The translations under genes were made by a program, and so were the position numbers. 64,000 nucleotides of DNA from NCBI GenBank assembly GCA_046330415.1, contig JAXLSW010000007.1:1-64000 (forward strand). Reading direction: 5' to 3'. The notes under the pieces were generated by a model. It was not told the origin of the DNA and did no database searches. It worked only from the letters and a program-made list of their open reading frames with translations. This document shows positions 27,577 through 36,310 of this stretch, one piece after another (position 1 is the stretch's first letter; each line of letters begins with the position of its first letter). The DNA comes from RHKX01 sp046330415 (GTDB taxonomy: Bacteria; Actinomycetota; Thermoleophilia; Solirubrobacterales; 70-9).

Positions 27577-29451
27577 CTAGCCCTCGGCGAGCCTGATCAG
27601 GCGATCGACCCGCAGCGGGCCGTAGCTGTCGCGGCTGCCGTCCGGCCAGCGGACCGTCGCCTCGGTGACCCTCCCGCAGCTCCCGAGCCCGAAGTAGAGG
27701 CGGTAGTGGCCCTGCGAGTAGCGGGAGTCGTCGCTTTGGCCGACGAAGCCGAACTGGCGGTGGGAGCCGCAGCGCACCTGCACCCGCGCGCCGATCGCCT
27801 GGGCGTCGCCGGCGGGCCCGCGCAGGTCGACCTCGAGCCAGTGACCGCTCGGGGTCCCGTTGCGGAAGGTGCGGACCGTCTTGTCGTTGGAGAAGGCGCT
27901 CGGTCCGGTGGCGATGACGGCGTCACGGAGCCCGTCGCCATCGGCATCGAACCAGGTGGTGACGGCCGCCTTCGCTCCGGGCGCCTCGAGAGCGCCGGTC
28001 GGCCGGAAGGCCGCCGGGCCGGTGCGGTGGTAAAGGCCCTGGGGCACGAGGTCGAGGTCGACCATGCCGTCGTTGTCGTAGTCGACGAAGCTCGCGGCGA
28101 CGCTTCTCGACGGCAGTCCGAAGCGACGCGGCGGCACCGCGTGCAGGCGGCCGCGGCGGTTCTCGAGCAGGGTGTTGCCGGTGTGGGAGACGGCGAGCGC
28201 GTCGAGGTCCCCGTCGGAGTCGTAGTCGCAGAGCGCGAACTGGGTCACCTTCCCCTTGCGGGCGTCGGCGCGGACGCGGTCGACCGGATGGGGACCGTCC
28301 GCGCGGAACCCGTAGACGTGGACCGCGTCGCGCTCAGCCGCCAGCAGCTCGGGTCGCCCGTCGCCACGGATGTCGGCCCAGCGGAAGGTCGTCGCGATCG
28401 ATCGCGGTGCCGGGAAGGGCTCGAAGTGAGCCGGGGAGGCCTGACGGAAGATCAACGGCGGCGCGCCCTCGCAGCCCTCGAAGACATCGAGCAGGCCGTC
28501 GCCGTCGACATCGACCGCCGCCGCCTCGCGCCCCCGGCAATCGCCCTTCTCGAGGCCGCTGCCCATGCTCTCGTCGCTGAACGCGGCGCCGCGGCTGACC
28601 AGCAGCTCGTCCTGGACCTGACCGCGGTAGCCGGTCAGCTTGATGCCACCGCCGAGCCCGCCGCTCGCCGCGAACAGGTCGGTGCCCCGATCCCCGCCGA
28701 GGTCGGCGAAGGCGAGGCCGTGGCGGTCGCGCAGGGTGAGCAGGAAGGAGCGCTCGGTGGCCGCGACCGCATCGCTGCCGATGAAGACGTCGGCGGGCTC
28801 CGGCTCCTCGAAGTTGACGGCGATCGGCAGGTCCACGTGGCGAAGGGCGATGTCGATGACGGCGCCGGCGCGGGCGTCGAAGCTGACGACCGGCTGGCCC
28901 GCGTCGCTGCGGCTCTCGTCGACGTCGGCGCCCGCCTCGCGTTCGACCTGGACCTTCGAGCTGCCGAACGTGAGGCGGCCGCGCGCCGCCGTCCCGACCG
29001 TGCGGATCTGCACGTAGGAGCTGGCGCCCTTGCCGGAGGGCGAGCGCACGAACAGGTAGGCGCCGTCCTGGCTCATGTCGGGAGCCTTCATCCGCTCCAG
29101 CCCCGGGAAGCCGCGGCTGGGGCTTAGGCCGAGCGAGGCGAGACCGTCGCTGAAACGACCGCCGCCCTCGTTGACGAGCAGCGCCGAGGAGTACTTGTGG
29201 TTGGTCGTGAAGAGGTCGAGCCGGCCGTCGCCGTCGACGTCGGCGGCCCCGACGTCGAGCAGGTGGTGGCCCGGCAGGTCGAACTCGGGAGCCGCCCGGA
29301 ACTGGGCCCGCGCCGCGGCGGGCGCCGGGAGGGCTCCCAGCGCGAGGACGGCCGCTGCCGCCATGGCAGCGGCGAGAGCCCCCGTCCCCGTCCCCCGGTT
29401 CGTTCCCCGTCTGGCCCTCTGTGTCCTCTGTGTTCCCCGCGGCGTCGGCAT
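27577..29451 (-). CDS. secreted CRTAC1-like protein with FG-GAP/VCBS repeats and ASPIC/UnbV domain
   Basis: 624 residues from the ATG at 29451. A Pro/Arg-rich start precedes a hydrophobic signal (ALAAAMAAAAVLALGALPAP). FG-GAP repeats carry the calcium-binding D-x-D-x-D-G pattern (DVDGDGRLDLF, DVDGDGLLDVFEG, DYDSDGDLDALAV, DADGDGLRDAVI). The last ~90 residues match the ASPIC/UnbV domain (GHWLEVDLRGPAGDAQAIGA, FGLGSCGRVTEATVRWPDG). Proteins of this type are extracellular adhesion or carbohydrate-related proteins. Second in a leftward pair with the propeller gene. Confidence 0.85.
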   Translation of the reverse strand: MPTPRGTQRTQRARRGTNRGTGTGALAAAMAAAAVLALGALPAPAAARAQFRAAPEFDLPGHHLLDVGAADVDGDGRLDLFTTNHKYSSALLVNEGGGRFSDGLASLGLSPSRGFPGLERMKAPDMSQDGAYLFVRSPSGKGASSYVQIRTVGTAARGRLTFGSSKVQVEREAGADVDESRSDAGQPVVSFDARAGAVIDIALRHVDLPIAVNFEEPEPADVFIGSDAVAATERSFLLTLRDRHGLAFADLGGDRGTDLFAASGGLGGGIKLTGYRGQVQDELLVSRGAAFSDESMGSGLEKGDCRGREAAAVDVDGDGLLDVFEGCEGAPPLIFRQASPAHFEPFPAPRSIATTFRWADIRGDGRPELLAAERDAVHVYGFRADGPHPVDRVRADARKGKVTQFALCDYDSDGDLDALAVSHTGNTLLENRRGRLHAVPPRRFGLPSRSVAASFVDYDNDGMVDLDLVPQGLYHRTGPAAFRPTGALEAPGAKAAVTTWFDADGDGLRDAVIATGPSAFSNDKTVRTFRNGTPSGHWLEVDLRGPAGDAQAIGARVQVRCGSHRQFGFVGQSDDSRYSQGHYRLYFGLGSCGRVTEATVRWPDGSRDSYGPLRVDRLIRLAEG

Positions 29452-29584
29452 GCCCCGATGCAATCGCGGAAGCCGCGCCGTGTCTGCCCACCCGAGGTGT
29501 CAGCCACCCACACCCGGGGGCGCGCAGGGCGAGCCCGGGATTGGTGGTTCGAGAGCCAACCTCGCCCCAGGTGGAGAAACGATG

Positions 29585-29590
29585 TACGAT
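29585..29590 (+). promoter_or_regulatory. -10 box TACGAT upstream of vapB
   Basis: TACGAT followed by 9 nt and then GTG at 29600. The spacing is the same as for other leaderless starts in this window. Confidence 0.4.
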
Positions 29591-29599
29591 ATATACACC

Positions 29600-29875
29600 G
29601 TGCGTAGAACCCAGATCTACCTCGACGAGGATCAGGGTGAGCGCCTGGCGGCGGCGGCGGCCGAAGCCGGGACCACGGTGTCAGCGCTGATCCGCGATGC
29701 GATCGACCGCTATCTCGGTGCCGAAGCCTCCGGGTCCCGCATCGGATCCCTGCGGGCAGCGCTGACCGAGGCCGCCGGCTGCGCGCCGCACCTCCCCAGC
29801 GGCGCGGACTACGTCGACGCAATTCGCCCCGACTACAGAGACCGGAGGCGGGAGCTGTGGAAGCGCGACGGCTGA
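29600..29875 (+). CDS. vapB: VapB-type ribbon-helix-helix antitoxin
   Basis: 91 residues from GTG (VRRTQIYLDEDQGERLAAAA), with a short beta strand then two helices (TTVSALIRDAIDRYLG), a ribbon-helix-helix DNA-binding domain. The acidic and aromatic C-terminal tail (about 60-91) would bind the toxin. The GTG is preferred because a -10 box lies 9 nt before it and the protein then starts as other VapB do; an ATG 18 nt upstream with GGAG before it is a real alternative and would give 97 residues. It overlaps vapC by 19 bp. Confidence 0.8.
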   Translation: MRRTQIYLDEDQGERLAAAAAEAGTTVSALIRDAIDRYLGAEASGSRIGSLRAALTEAAGCAPHLPSGADYVDAIRPDYRDRRRELWKRDG

Positions 29876-30246
29876 TGCAGCGGCTCCTCGACACCTCGGT
29901 TCTGATCGATGTACTGCGCGGCGACGAGAACGCCGTCGCGTTCGTCGCGGCCCTGGACGATGTCCCGCTTTGCTCGGAGATCACCCGCATCGAGGTCCTA
30001 CGCGGCCTGAGGTCCGCGGAGCGGGGATCGACATCGCGCCTGCTCGGAGAGCTCGAGTGGCACCCGATGGACCGGCTCGTCGCACGGCGGGCTGGAGAAC
30101 TCGGGCGCCGATGGCGTCGCAGCCACCCGGGGATCGACACCGCGGACCTGGCCATCGCCGCGACCGCTGAGCTCACCGGATCGGAGCTGGCGACAACCAA
30201 CGTCCGGCACTTCCCGATGCTCGACGGCCTCGAGCCTCCCTACTGA
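29857..30246 (+). CDS. vapC: VapC-type PIN-domain ribonuclease toxin
   Basis: About 129 residues. PIN-domain acids are in place: D in LLDTSVLIDVLRG, E in SEITRIEVLRGL, D in GIDTADLAIAATA, followed by the TNVRHF motif. VapC toxins cleave tRNA or rRNA with Mg2+ and are held inactive by VapB. The GTG start has GGAGGCGGGAG upstream and overlaps vapB; the ATG at 29875 overlapping the vapB stop (TGATG) is an alternative giving 123 residues. The operon is presumably autoregulated by the VapBC complex. Confidence 0.88.
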   Translation: MEARRLMQRLLDTSVLIDVLRGDENAVAFVAALDDVPLCSEITRIEVLRGLRSAERGSTSRLLGELEWHPMDRLVARRAGELGRRWRRSHPGIDTADLAIAATAELTGSELATTNVRHFPMLDGLEPPY

Positions 30247-30299
30247 GGTATTCCCCCAGGGGCCAGGGCGCCGGTCGGCTACCTAACTTGGATGGAAGC

Positions 30300-32486
30300 A
30301 TGAGCGCGGCATCGACAGAGCAGGAACGGCTACTCGACGCGGGGCCCGCCGCGGGGGACGAGTTCGAGGGCGAGGTCGCCGTCGTCTTCCAGCGCTGGTG
30401 CTCCGACGACGGGCAGTTCGCGGTCGTCGTCGTCGAGCTCGAGAGCGGCGAGGAGATGGTCGCGGTGGGGCCGATCGGCCACCTCGAGGAGGAGACCCGG
30501 GCGCGGCTCGTCGGCACCTTCGAGCTCCATCGCAAGCACGGCCTGCAGCTCGCCGCGCGCGAGGCCGAGCCGCTCGACCCAACCGGGACCGACGGGATCC
30601 GCCGCTACCTGAAGACGATCCCGGGGATCGGCGGCAAGCGCGCCGACGACCTGCTCGCGAAGTACGGGGCCGACGTCTTCGACGCCATCGACCGCGACCC
30701 CGAGGGCGAGTTCCTGAAGATCCGCGGGGTCAGCGAGGCGACCGCGGCCGAGGCCGCCGAGGAGTGGGCCAACCGCCGCGCCGAGCGCCGCCTCTACGCG
30801 CTGCTCGCCCCGCACGGGCTGGCCCGCCACGTCGGTGAGCTGATCGCTCTGCACGGCATCCACGCGGTCGAGGAGGTCCGCGACGACCCCTACGCGCTCA
30901 CCGACGTCCCCGGCATCGGCTTCCTCGGCGCCGACAAGGTCGCGCTCGCCTCCGGCATCCCGCCCGACTCCCAGCGCCGCGTCCGGGCGGCGGCTGTGCA
31001 CACGCTGCGCGAGGCCGAGAACCACGGCCACACCTACCTCCCCCGCGGTGAGCTGATCGAGGAGCTGCGGCGCCTGCTCGGCGGCACCGAGCCCGAGATG
31101 GCGGAGCTGCGGGCGACGCCGGAGCTGCACGTGGAGGAGGTGCCGGCGCTCAGCCCCGAGGACCCGCGCATCTACCGCGGCTGGACCTTCGCGGCGGAGG
31201 TGTGGCTCGCGGAGCGCTTCGCCGAGATGTCCCGCGGCGAGCCGGCCTGGAGCAAGCCGCCGACCGAGAGCGAGCTGGAGGGCTACGAGCTGACCGAGCA
31301 GCAGCGCGAGGCGGTGGCGAACGCGCTGACCCGGCGGCTGTCGGTGATCACCGGTGGTCCGGGAACCGGCAAGACCCACCTGACCAAGGCGCTGAGCGCG
31401 ATGTGCGAGCCGCGCAAGCTCGAGATCCGCCTGCTCGCCCCGACCGGCCGTGCCGCCCGGCGGCTCACGCAGGCGACCGACGGGGCGGCGGCGATGACGA
31501 TCCACAAGGCGCTCGAGTGGATCCCCGGGGAGATCCCCGGTCGCGACGAGGACGCTCCGATCGAGGCCGACCTCGTCATCGTCGACGAGGCGTCGATGCT
31601 CTCGCTCGAGATCTGCCGGGCGCTCCTCGCGGCGATCGGCCCCGACACCCACCTCGTCCTGATCGGCGACGTCGACCAGCTCCCCCCGGTCGGTCCGGGC
31701 AAGCCGTTCTGCGAGCTGATCGAGACGGGGATCGTCCCGACGGTCCGGCTCGAGCACGTCTTCCGCCAGGCGCGGCGGTCGATGATCGTCGGCGCCGCTC
31801 ACGCGATCCGCACGGGGCGGGAGCCGCGGCGGGAGCCCACCGAGGAAGAGGAGCGCGACTTCTTCATCCACTTCCGCAGCAGCGCCGAGGACCTCGCCGA
31901 CGACGTGATCAGGATCGCGACCGAGCGGATCCCCGCCGAGTACGGCTTCGACCCGATCCGCCAGGTGCAGCTCCTCGCCCCCCAGTACAAGGGGGTGGCC
32001 GGGATCGACGCGCTGCACGCGCGCATGCGCGAGGAGCTCTGCGGCTCCGCCGAGAAGGTCTGCGACGGGCGTTTCCGGGTCGGCGAGAAGGTGATCACGA
32101 CCCGCTCGATCCCCGACCACGCGATCGCCAACGGGACGATGTTCGTCGTCGACTCCGCCGACGAGGAGGACGGCTCCCTCTGGCTGGAGAACGACGTCGG
32201 CGAGATCATCGAGCTGCCCTTCCGCGAGGCGCGGGCGCTGCGCGGCGGGTTCTGCACCTCCGTGCACAAGGCGCAGGGGTTCGAGATCCCGGCGGTGATC
32301 GTCGTCCTCCACAGCACGCACGCGCCGCGGCTCGTCTCCCGCAACCTCCTCTACACGGCGGTGACGCGAGCGCAGAAGCTCTGCGTTCTCGCCGGCGACG
32401 CGCGGGCGCTGGGCCGCGCGCTCGCCAACACCGACGCCACCGACCGCCACTCGCGCCTGGCGGAGCGGATGGAGGCGTTGGTCTAG
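30300..32486 (+). CDS. recD2: RecD2-type ATP-dependent 5'-3' DNA helicase
   Basis: 728 residues from ATG (GGA four nt upstream; an in-frame TTG at 30288 is possible). The N-terminal OB-like region and helix-hairpin-helix repeats (TIPGIGGKRADDLLAKYG, VPGIGFLGADKVAL) are typical of RecD2, which acts without RecBC. Helicase core: GGPGTGKTHLTKAL (Walker A, about residue 355), LLAPTGRAARRL, IVDEASMLSL (Walker B), GDVDQLPPVGPG and the C-terminal SVHKAQGFE and YTAVTRAQ motifs. Role in DNA repair and replication-fork processing. A possible -10 (TAACTT) ends 10 nt upstream of the ATG. Confidence 0.93.
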   Translation: MSAASTEQERLLDAGPAAGDEFEGEVAVVFQRWCSDDGQFAVVVVELESGEEMVAVGPIGHLEEETRARLVGTFELHRKHGLQLAAREAEPLDPTGTDGIRRYLKTIPGIGGKRADDLLAKYGADVFDAIDRDPEGEFLKIRGVSEATAAEAAEEWANRRAERRLYALLAPHGLARHVGELIALHGIHAVEEVRDDPYALTDVPGIGFLGADKVALASGIPPDSQRRVRAAAVHTLREAENHGHTYLPRGELIEELRRLLGGTEPEMAELRATPELHVEEVPALSPEDPRIYRGWTFAAEVWLAERFAEMSRGEPAWSKPPTESELEGYELTEQQREAVANALTRRLSVITGGPGTGKTHLTKALSAMCEPRKLEIRLLAPTGRAARRLTQATDGAAAMTIHKALEWIPGEIPGRDEDAPIEADLVIVDEASMLSLEICRALLAAIGPDTHLVLIGDVDQLPPVGPGKPFCELIETGIVPTVRLEHVFRQARRSMIVGAAHAIRTGREPRREPTEEEERDFFIHFRSSAEDLADDVIRIATERIPAEYGFDPIRQVQLLAPQYKGVAGIDALHARMREELCGSAEKVCDGRFRVGEKVITTRSIPDHAIANGTMFVVDSADEEDGSLWLENDVGEIIELPFREARALRGGFCTSVHKAQGFEIPAVIVVLHSTHAPRLVSRNLLYTAVTRAQKLCVLAGDARALGRALANTDATDRHSRLAERMEALV

Positions 32487-32848
32487 CTCTGGCCCTTCAT
32501 GTGGTGCCAGGCCCGGCGCAGCCTGTCGGCGAGGTGGTCGGGCACCTGATCGTCGGGACCGGCCGCCAGAGCGCTCGGGTTCTCAGAGGGCTCGGGGAGC
32601 GCCTCCGCCTCCTCACCGCTGATCGTCAGGAGGACGCCGCGCTCGTGGATCGAGCCGACCTGCTCCTCGTCGACGAAGCGGTGTCCGCCGGGGAGGTGGC
32701 TGGTGTCGAGGACGATCCCCTCGAAGAGGTCATCGCCGGTGTCGGCGAGGACGTGATGGACGCGGCCGAGATCGCGGCCGTCGCTCGCGTACACCGGGGT
32801 GCCCGGTTCGAGCGTCAGGTACGAGGTGGGATCGCCGAGGTCTTCCAC
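32483..32848 (-). CDS. PRC-barrel-like protein
   Basis: 121 residues from GTG. The stretch LEPGTPVYASDGRDLGRVHH followed by FEGIVLDTSHLPGGHRFVDE and IHERGVLLTISGEEAEAL is a PRC-barrel beta fold, found in photosynthetic reaction centre H subunit, RimM and many small stress proteins. The C-terminal helix is charged. It is tail-to-tail with recD2, the two stop codons sharing a single palindromic CTAG. Function unknown. Confidence 0.7.
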   Translation of the reverse strand: MEDLGDPTSYLTLEPGTPVYASDGRDLGRVHHVLADTGDDLFEGIVLDTSHLPGGHRFVDEEQVGSIHERGVLLTISGEEAEALPEPSENPSALAAGPDDQVPDHLADRLRRAWHHMKGQS

Positions 32849-32855
32849 GGTCGCG

Positions 32856-32861
32856 ATCTTA
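32856..32861 (-). promoter_or_regulatory. -10 box TAAGAT, leaderless start
   Basis: On the minus strand TAAGAT is followed by 7 nt (CGCGACC) and the GTG of the PRC-barrel gene. Confidence 0.45.
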
Positions 32862-32915
32862 TGCCGTGGCCGCCGGCGGCGAGCGGGTAGTGACGCCGAC
32901 GCCGGGTCGGCGCAA

Positions 32916-32921
32916 TACCTT
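32916..32921 (+). promoter_or_regulatory. -10 box TACCTT, leaderless start
   Basis: TACCTT followed by 9 nt and the ATG of the protease gene, with no ribosome site. Confidence 0.45.
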
Positions 32922-32930
32922 TCCTGATCG

Positions 32931-33992
32931 ATGCATCGCAAGACCGGACTGCTCACTGTCGTCGCGTTCTCCCTCCTCGCCGCCTCGCTGATCCCATCGG
33001 GAGCCGCCGCGTCTCCCGGGGTGCCCGTCGTCCACGAGACCGGGGGCGGCGGTTCCTCCGCCCGCGAGTACTGGACCCCGAAGCGAATGCGGGAGGCGCG
33101 TGAGCTGCGGGTCAGCCGGCCGGCCGGTGCCGCGGCTCTGCGCGCGGCAGGGGTGACCGCGCTCGCCGGTTCGGCGGCGTCGGGCTCACCGCTTTCGGCT
33201 GACGCGACCTCGACGGACATCGACCCCGCGACCTCGATCCCGCCGCGGCCCCCGGCGGCCGGGCCCGGTTCGGCGCCCCGGATCGTCGCGCCCCCCTTCC
33301 AGAGTGGGCAGGTCGACCCCGCCGCGATGGGGACCTACCCCTACTCCGCCAACGGCAAGGTCTTCGGCAGCTTCCCGCGCCGCGGCGGCAACTACTCCTG
33401 CTCGGCGACAGCGGTCGTCAGCCCATCCCGCAGCGTCATCTTCACCGCCGGCCACTGCCTGCACGACCGCCAGCTCGGGTGGGCGAAGCGCATCACCTTC
33501 GTCCCCGCCTACCTGAACGGCTCAGCGCCGTTCGGCTCGTGGCGCTCGACCCGCATCGTCTCCCCACGCGCCTGGGTCCGCTCGGAGAACTTCCACTACG
33601 ACTACGGCGCCGTGAAGGTCAGCGGCGACGGCGGCCTCCTCGGCGACGTCGTCGGCGAGGAGGGGCTCGCGTGGAACATGCCGCGCGAGCAGACCTACCA
33701 GGCGATCGGCTACCCGTTCAACCGCGGCCAGACCGAGCTGATGTGGAACTGCATCTCCGCCAGCGCCGGGGTCGACCCGCTCGACCGCCTGCGCGGCCAG
33801 CCGGACACGGGCATCGGTTGCGACATGGGCAGCGGCTCCAGCGGCGGCGGCTGGACGATCCAAGACGAGCTCGGCAACCCGTTCGTCAACGGCGCGACCA
33901 GCTACGGCTACAAGCGGCTGAAGAACGTCCTCTTCGCCGCCTACCTCACTCCCAGCGTGCAGAACATCCTCAACTCCGCGGATCAGGGCTGA
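32931..33992 (+). CDS. secreted trypsin-like serine protease
   Basis: 353 residues. Signal peptide (HRKTGLLTVVAFSLLAASLI ending SGAAA), then a propeptide-like region of ~100 residues rich in Ala/Pro, then the chymotrypsin fold. The catalytic triad is readable: His175 in FTAGHC, Asp224 in FHYDYGAV and Ser304 in GSGSSGGGW. The arrangement resembles glutamyl endopeptidase/V8-type extracellular proteases. A Cys pair brackets the active Ser region (WNCIS, IGCDMG). The last 23 bp overlap the convergent glycosyltransferase gene. Confidence 0.88.
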   Translation: MHRKTGLLTVVAFSLLAASLIPSGAAASPGVPVVHETGGGGSSAREYWTPKRMREARELRVSRPAGAAALRAAGVTALAGSAASGSPLSADATSTDIDPATSIPPRPPAAGPGSAPRIVAPPFQSGQVDPAAMGTYPYSANGKVFGSFPRRGGNYSCSATAVVSPSRSVIFTAGHCLHDRQLGWAKRITFVPAYLNGSAPFGSWRSTRIVSPRAWVRSENFHYDYGAVKVSGDGGLLGDVVGEEGLAWNMPREQTYQAIGYPFNRGQTELMWNCISASAGVDPLDRLRGQPDTGIGCDMGSGSSGGGWTIQDELGNPFVNGATSYGYKRLKNVLFAAYLTPSVQNILNSADQG

Positions 33993-35952
33993 GCTCCGCC
34001 CGCATGGCGGTGACCGCCATCGCGAGCAGGAGCATCGGCAGGAACCAGGGGATGTAGAGGTAGAACCAGTGCTCCAGCGTGAGCTGGATGGCGATGATCA
34101 CGGCGCCGGCGAGCGCGGCCACCTGGGTCAGCGAGCGCACCCGCGGCAGGAACGCAACCACGATCCCAAGCGTCACGGCCGCGGCCTTGACGATCGAGTG
34201 CAGCCACTCGAGATCGACCTGACCCCAGATGCTGAACGGGCTCTCGCGGTCGAGCTGGCTCTTGACGGTGCGGTCGTAGAACTCGGAGAGACCCGGGTCG
34301 ACGGCGGGGTGGGCGAGAAACAGCGCGGCGGCGGCGGCGAAACCGAGGGCGACCAGGAGCGCGGAGCGGACCTGCGAGCGACGCAGGTTGCGCAGGCTGA
34401 AGCCGCGTTCGCCCGAGAGGTAGAGGGGGAGCAGGGCGAGGGGCGCGAACTTCGCCAGGCCGGCGGTCCCGAGCAGGGCGCCGCGGGCGATCGGCGTCGC
34501 GAACGCGACCAGGCTCCAGACGAGCAGCGCGCTGATCAGCGCGTCGTTTGAGTTGGCCTGCAGCGCGAAGTCGGAGTACGGGTAGGCGAGCCAGGCGAAG
34601 ACGAGCACGAGGCCGAGCGAGTTCTCCGGCCTGCCCGGCGAGAAGGCCGCTGCCCTGGCGCGGAGTCGCTGCCAGCGGGAGGAGTGGGACGAGCCGGCGG
34701 CCTGGGCGCGGGGGTGGGTGTCCCATCCCCCAGCCGAGTACTCAGCGGTACTCGCAGGCGCCCGGTGGGTGTCCAGCAGTTCGGCCGAAGGCGGCGGATC
34801 GCCCCCCGAGTACTCCTGAGTACTCGACTCGGGGACGACACCCATCAACCCCTCTCCCTCCCCCTCCCGCCCGCGCCCGCGCCCGCGGCCCCGTCGCGTC
34901 ACCGCACCGCCGAGCGCGTAGAGGCCGAGCAGGGTCGCGAGGTCGAACGCCACGGCCGCTGCGTGTGCGGCCGGCAGGTCGTCCCAGGCTCCGCTCCAGG
35001 GGAAGACCTCCTCGAACGGCACGTAGGCGAAGTAGTTGGCGGGCCCGTAGGTGTCGCCCGTCGGGTTGTTCTCGGGGAACGAGCCGGCGCCGTAGATCGG
35101 CTTCGCGTCGGTGATCTTGTCGGCGCCGATCACCCCGGCGTAGCCGACGTCGATGACCCCCGAGTCGACCATGTTCCCCGCGATCCGCACGATCAGGAGC
35201 CCGACCGCGACCCCGATCAGCAGCCAGCGCGGCGCCGAGGGCCGCAGGCCCTCGCGGGCGCCGCCGGGCGGGCCGACCCCGCCGAAGCCGATCCACAGCA
35301 ATCGCAGCAGCAGGTAGACGAGCGGTGGGTAGTAGAGCGGGACCGAGACGCCGATCTCGGCGGCGTTGAAGTAGGCCTGGCTGATCCCGAAGGAGAGCAG
35401 CACGAGCAGGTCGAGGTGCACCCACTTGCGCAGGCGCCGGTAGTCGAGCAGGCAGAGCAGGAAGATCCCGGCGAGCGGGCCCCACACCCAGGGCGCGTTG
35501 AGCAGGTGGCCGAACTGGCCCTCGCGGCCGCGGGCCATCGGCCAGGTGACGGCGGAACCGGTGAACGAGTCGGTGACCTCGCCGCTCTCGCCGTCGACGA
35601 TGACGAGGTTCTTCTTGTCGCCGTCGACGTAGTAGGAGACCTCCCAGACGTTGACCGCCTCGGCCTCGAGGGCGGCGGTCAACCGCTGACCGGGCTGGAG
35701 CTCCTCGCGGCGCGCCTGGATCTCCGGATCGGAATCGGCGGCGGAGAGGGCCGCGGCGGCGTCGACCTTGTAGTTCTCAGGGGTCTCGGGGAGGCCGCTT
35801 GGGACCTCGGTGGCCCCGATGGCCGAGGGCTGCGGCGCGGTGGGCGGCTCCGCCTTCGGCGTGGTCGCAGCGAACGCCGGCGCCGCCGCGGCCGCCGCGA
35901 AAGCCGCGAAGAGGACGAGCGCGGCGAGCAGGGCCACGCAGGCCGCGCGCAC
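33970..35952 (-). CDS. multi-pass membrane glycosyltransferase (DUF2029/GT-C-like) with N-terminal extracytoplasmic domain
   Basis: 660 residues. Signal-anchor, then about 150 residues of extracytoplasmic sequence (WEVSYYVDGDKKNLVIVDGE, PepSY-like), then about ten transmembrane helices. The loop DKITDAKPIYG followed by TYGPANYFAYVPFEEVFPW resembles the acceptor/donor loop of polyprenyl-phosphate mannosyltransferases. Between helices, about residues 365-430 are low complexity (EYSGGDPPP, STAEYSAGGWDTHP) and encoded by the GAGTACTC repeat, foreign to the family. Upstream of it lies the MT0933-like gene, 8 nt away. Confidence 0.7.
   Translation of the reverse strand: MRAACVALLAALVLFAAFAAAAAAPAFAATTPKAEPPTAPQPSAIGATEVPSGLPETPENYKVDAAAALSAADSDPEIQARREELQPGQRLTAALEAEAVNVWEVSYYVDGDKKNLVIVDGESGEVTDSFTGSAVTWPMARGREGQFGHLLNAPWVWGPLAGIFLLCLLDYRRLRKWVHLDLLVLLSFGISQAYFNAAEIGVSVPLYYPPLVYLLLRLLWIGFGGVGPPGGAREGLRPSAPRWLLIGVAVGLLIVRIAGNMVDSGVIDVGYAGVIGADKITDAKPIYGAGSFPENNPTGDTYGPANYFAYVPFEEVFPWSGAWDDLPAAHAAAVAFDLATLLGLYALGGAVTRRGRGRGRGREGEGEGLMGVVPESSTQEYSGGDPPPSAELLDTHRAPASTAEYSAGGWDTHPRAQAAGSSHSSRWQRLRARAAAFSPGRPENSLGLVLVFAWLAYPYSDFALQANSNDALISALLVWSLVAFATPIARGALLGTAGLAKFAPLALLPLYLSGERGFSLRNLRRSQVRSALLVALGFAAAAALFLAHPAVDPGLSEFYDRTVKSQLDRESPFSIWGQVDLEWLHSIVKAAAVTLGIVVAFLPRVRSLTQVAALAGAVIIAIQLTLEHWFYLYIPWFLPMLLLAMAVTAMRAELSPDPRS
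34716..34843. repeat. composite GAGTACTC palindromic repeat, copy 3, inside a coding sequence
   Basis: 128 bp bounded by the inverted ends GGGTGTC and GACACCC. Inside are two AGTACTC-based hairpins, GCCGAGTACTC...GTACTCGC (left) and CGAGTACTCCTGAGTACTCG (right), a second GGGTGTCC, and the block CAGCAGTTCGGCCG then CGGCGGATCG shared with the 16.6 kb copy. The right flank GGGGAC..CACCCATCA is shared with copy 2. The host membrane-protein ORF stays open through it. Confidence 0.75.
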
Positions 35953-35960
35953 GGGAGCGA

Positions 35961-36233
35961 TTACTGCGGAGCGGGCGGCTGCTCGCCCGTTGCTCCCTGC
36001 TTGGCGGGCTCGGCAGCGGGCTCGGCGCCAGGCGCCTCAGGTGTCTGCGGGGTCTCGCCCTCCGGGCTCGGCTCACGAGCCGCGGCCGCGGCGGCCTTGG
36101 CCTTGTCGCTGACCGACCCGGAGCCGGACGCAGCCTGCTTCATCCGGTCGGCCTTCTCCTTGAGCGCGTCGGTTCCGCCCTGCTTCTCGACGACGTCCTT
36201 GGCGCGGTCCGCCAGCTTCTTGAAGTTCACCAT
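35961..36233 (-). CDS. MT0933-like (Rv0909-type) small antitoxin-family protein
   Basis: 90 residues. The first ~45 (VNFKKLADRAKDVVEKQGGT, ALKEKADRMKQAA) form an amphipathic basic helix pair like the MT0933_antitox family, paired in mycobacteria with Rv0910-type toxins. The rest is a Pro/Ala/Glu-rich disordered tail. No partner toxin is adjacent, so the antitoxin role is doubtful. The ATG at 36233 has GGAGGG upstream; the frame extends further but the extension is not conserved-looking. Confidence 0.6.
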   Translation of the reverse strand: MVNFKKLADRAKDVVEKQGGTDALKEKADRMKQAASGSGSVSDKAKAAAAAAREPSPEGETPQTPEAPGAEPAAEPAKQGATGEQPPAPQ

Positions 36234-36310
36234 CTGGTGAGATCCCTCCTCGGGTCCTCGGGGTTCGTGAGCGACCATTGTCGCAGGGCCGCTCGTCCGA
36301 CTCAGCGGCC

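Noticed and set aside
30330..32450. 706-codon minus-strand open frame opposite recD2
   Set aside because: Shadow of a well supported RecD2 helicase; Leu/Asp/Arg/Gly composition and no motif.
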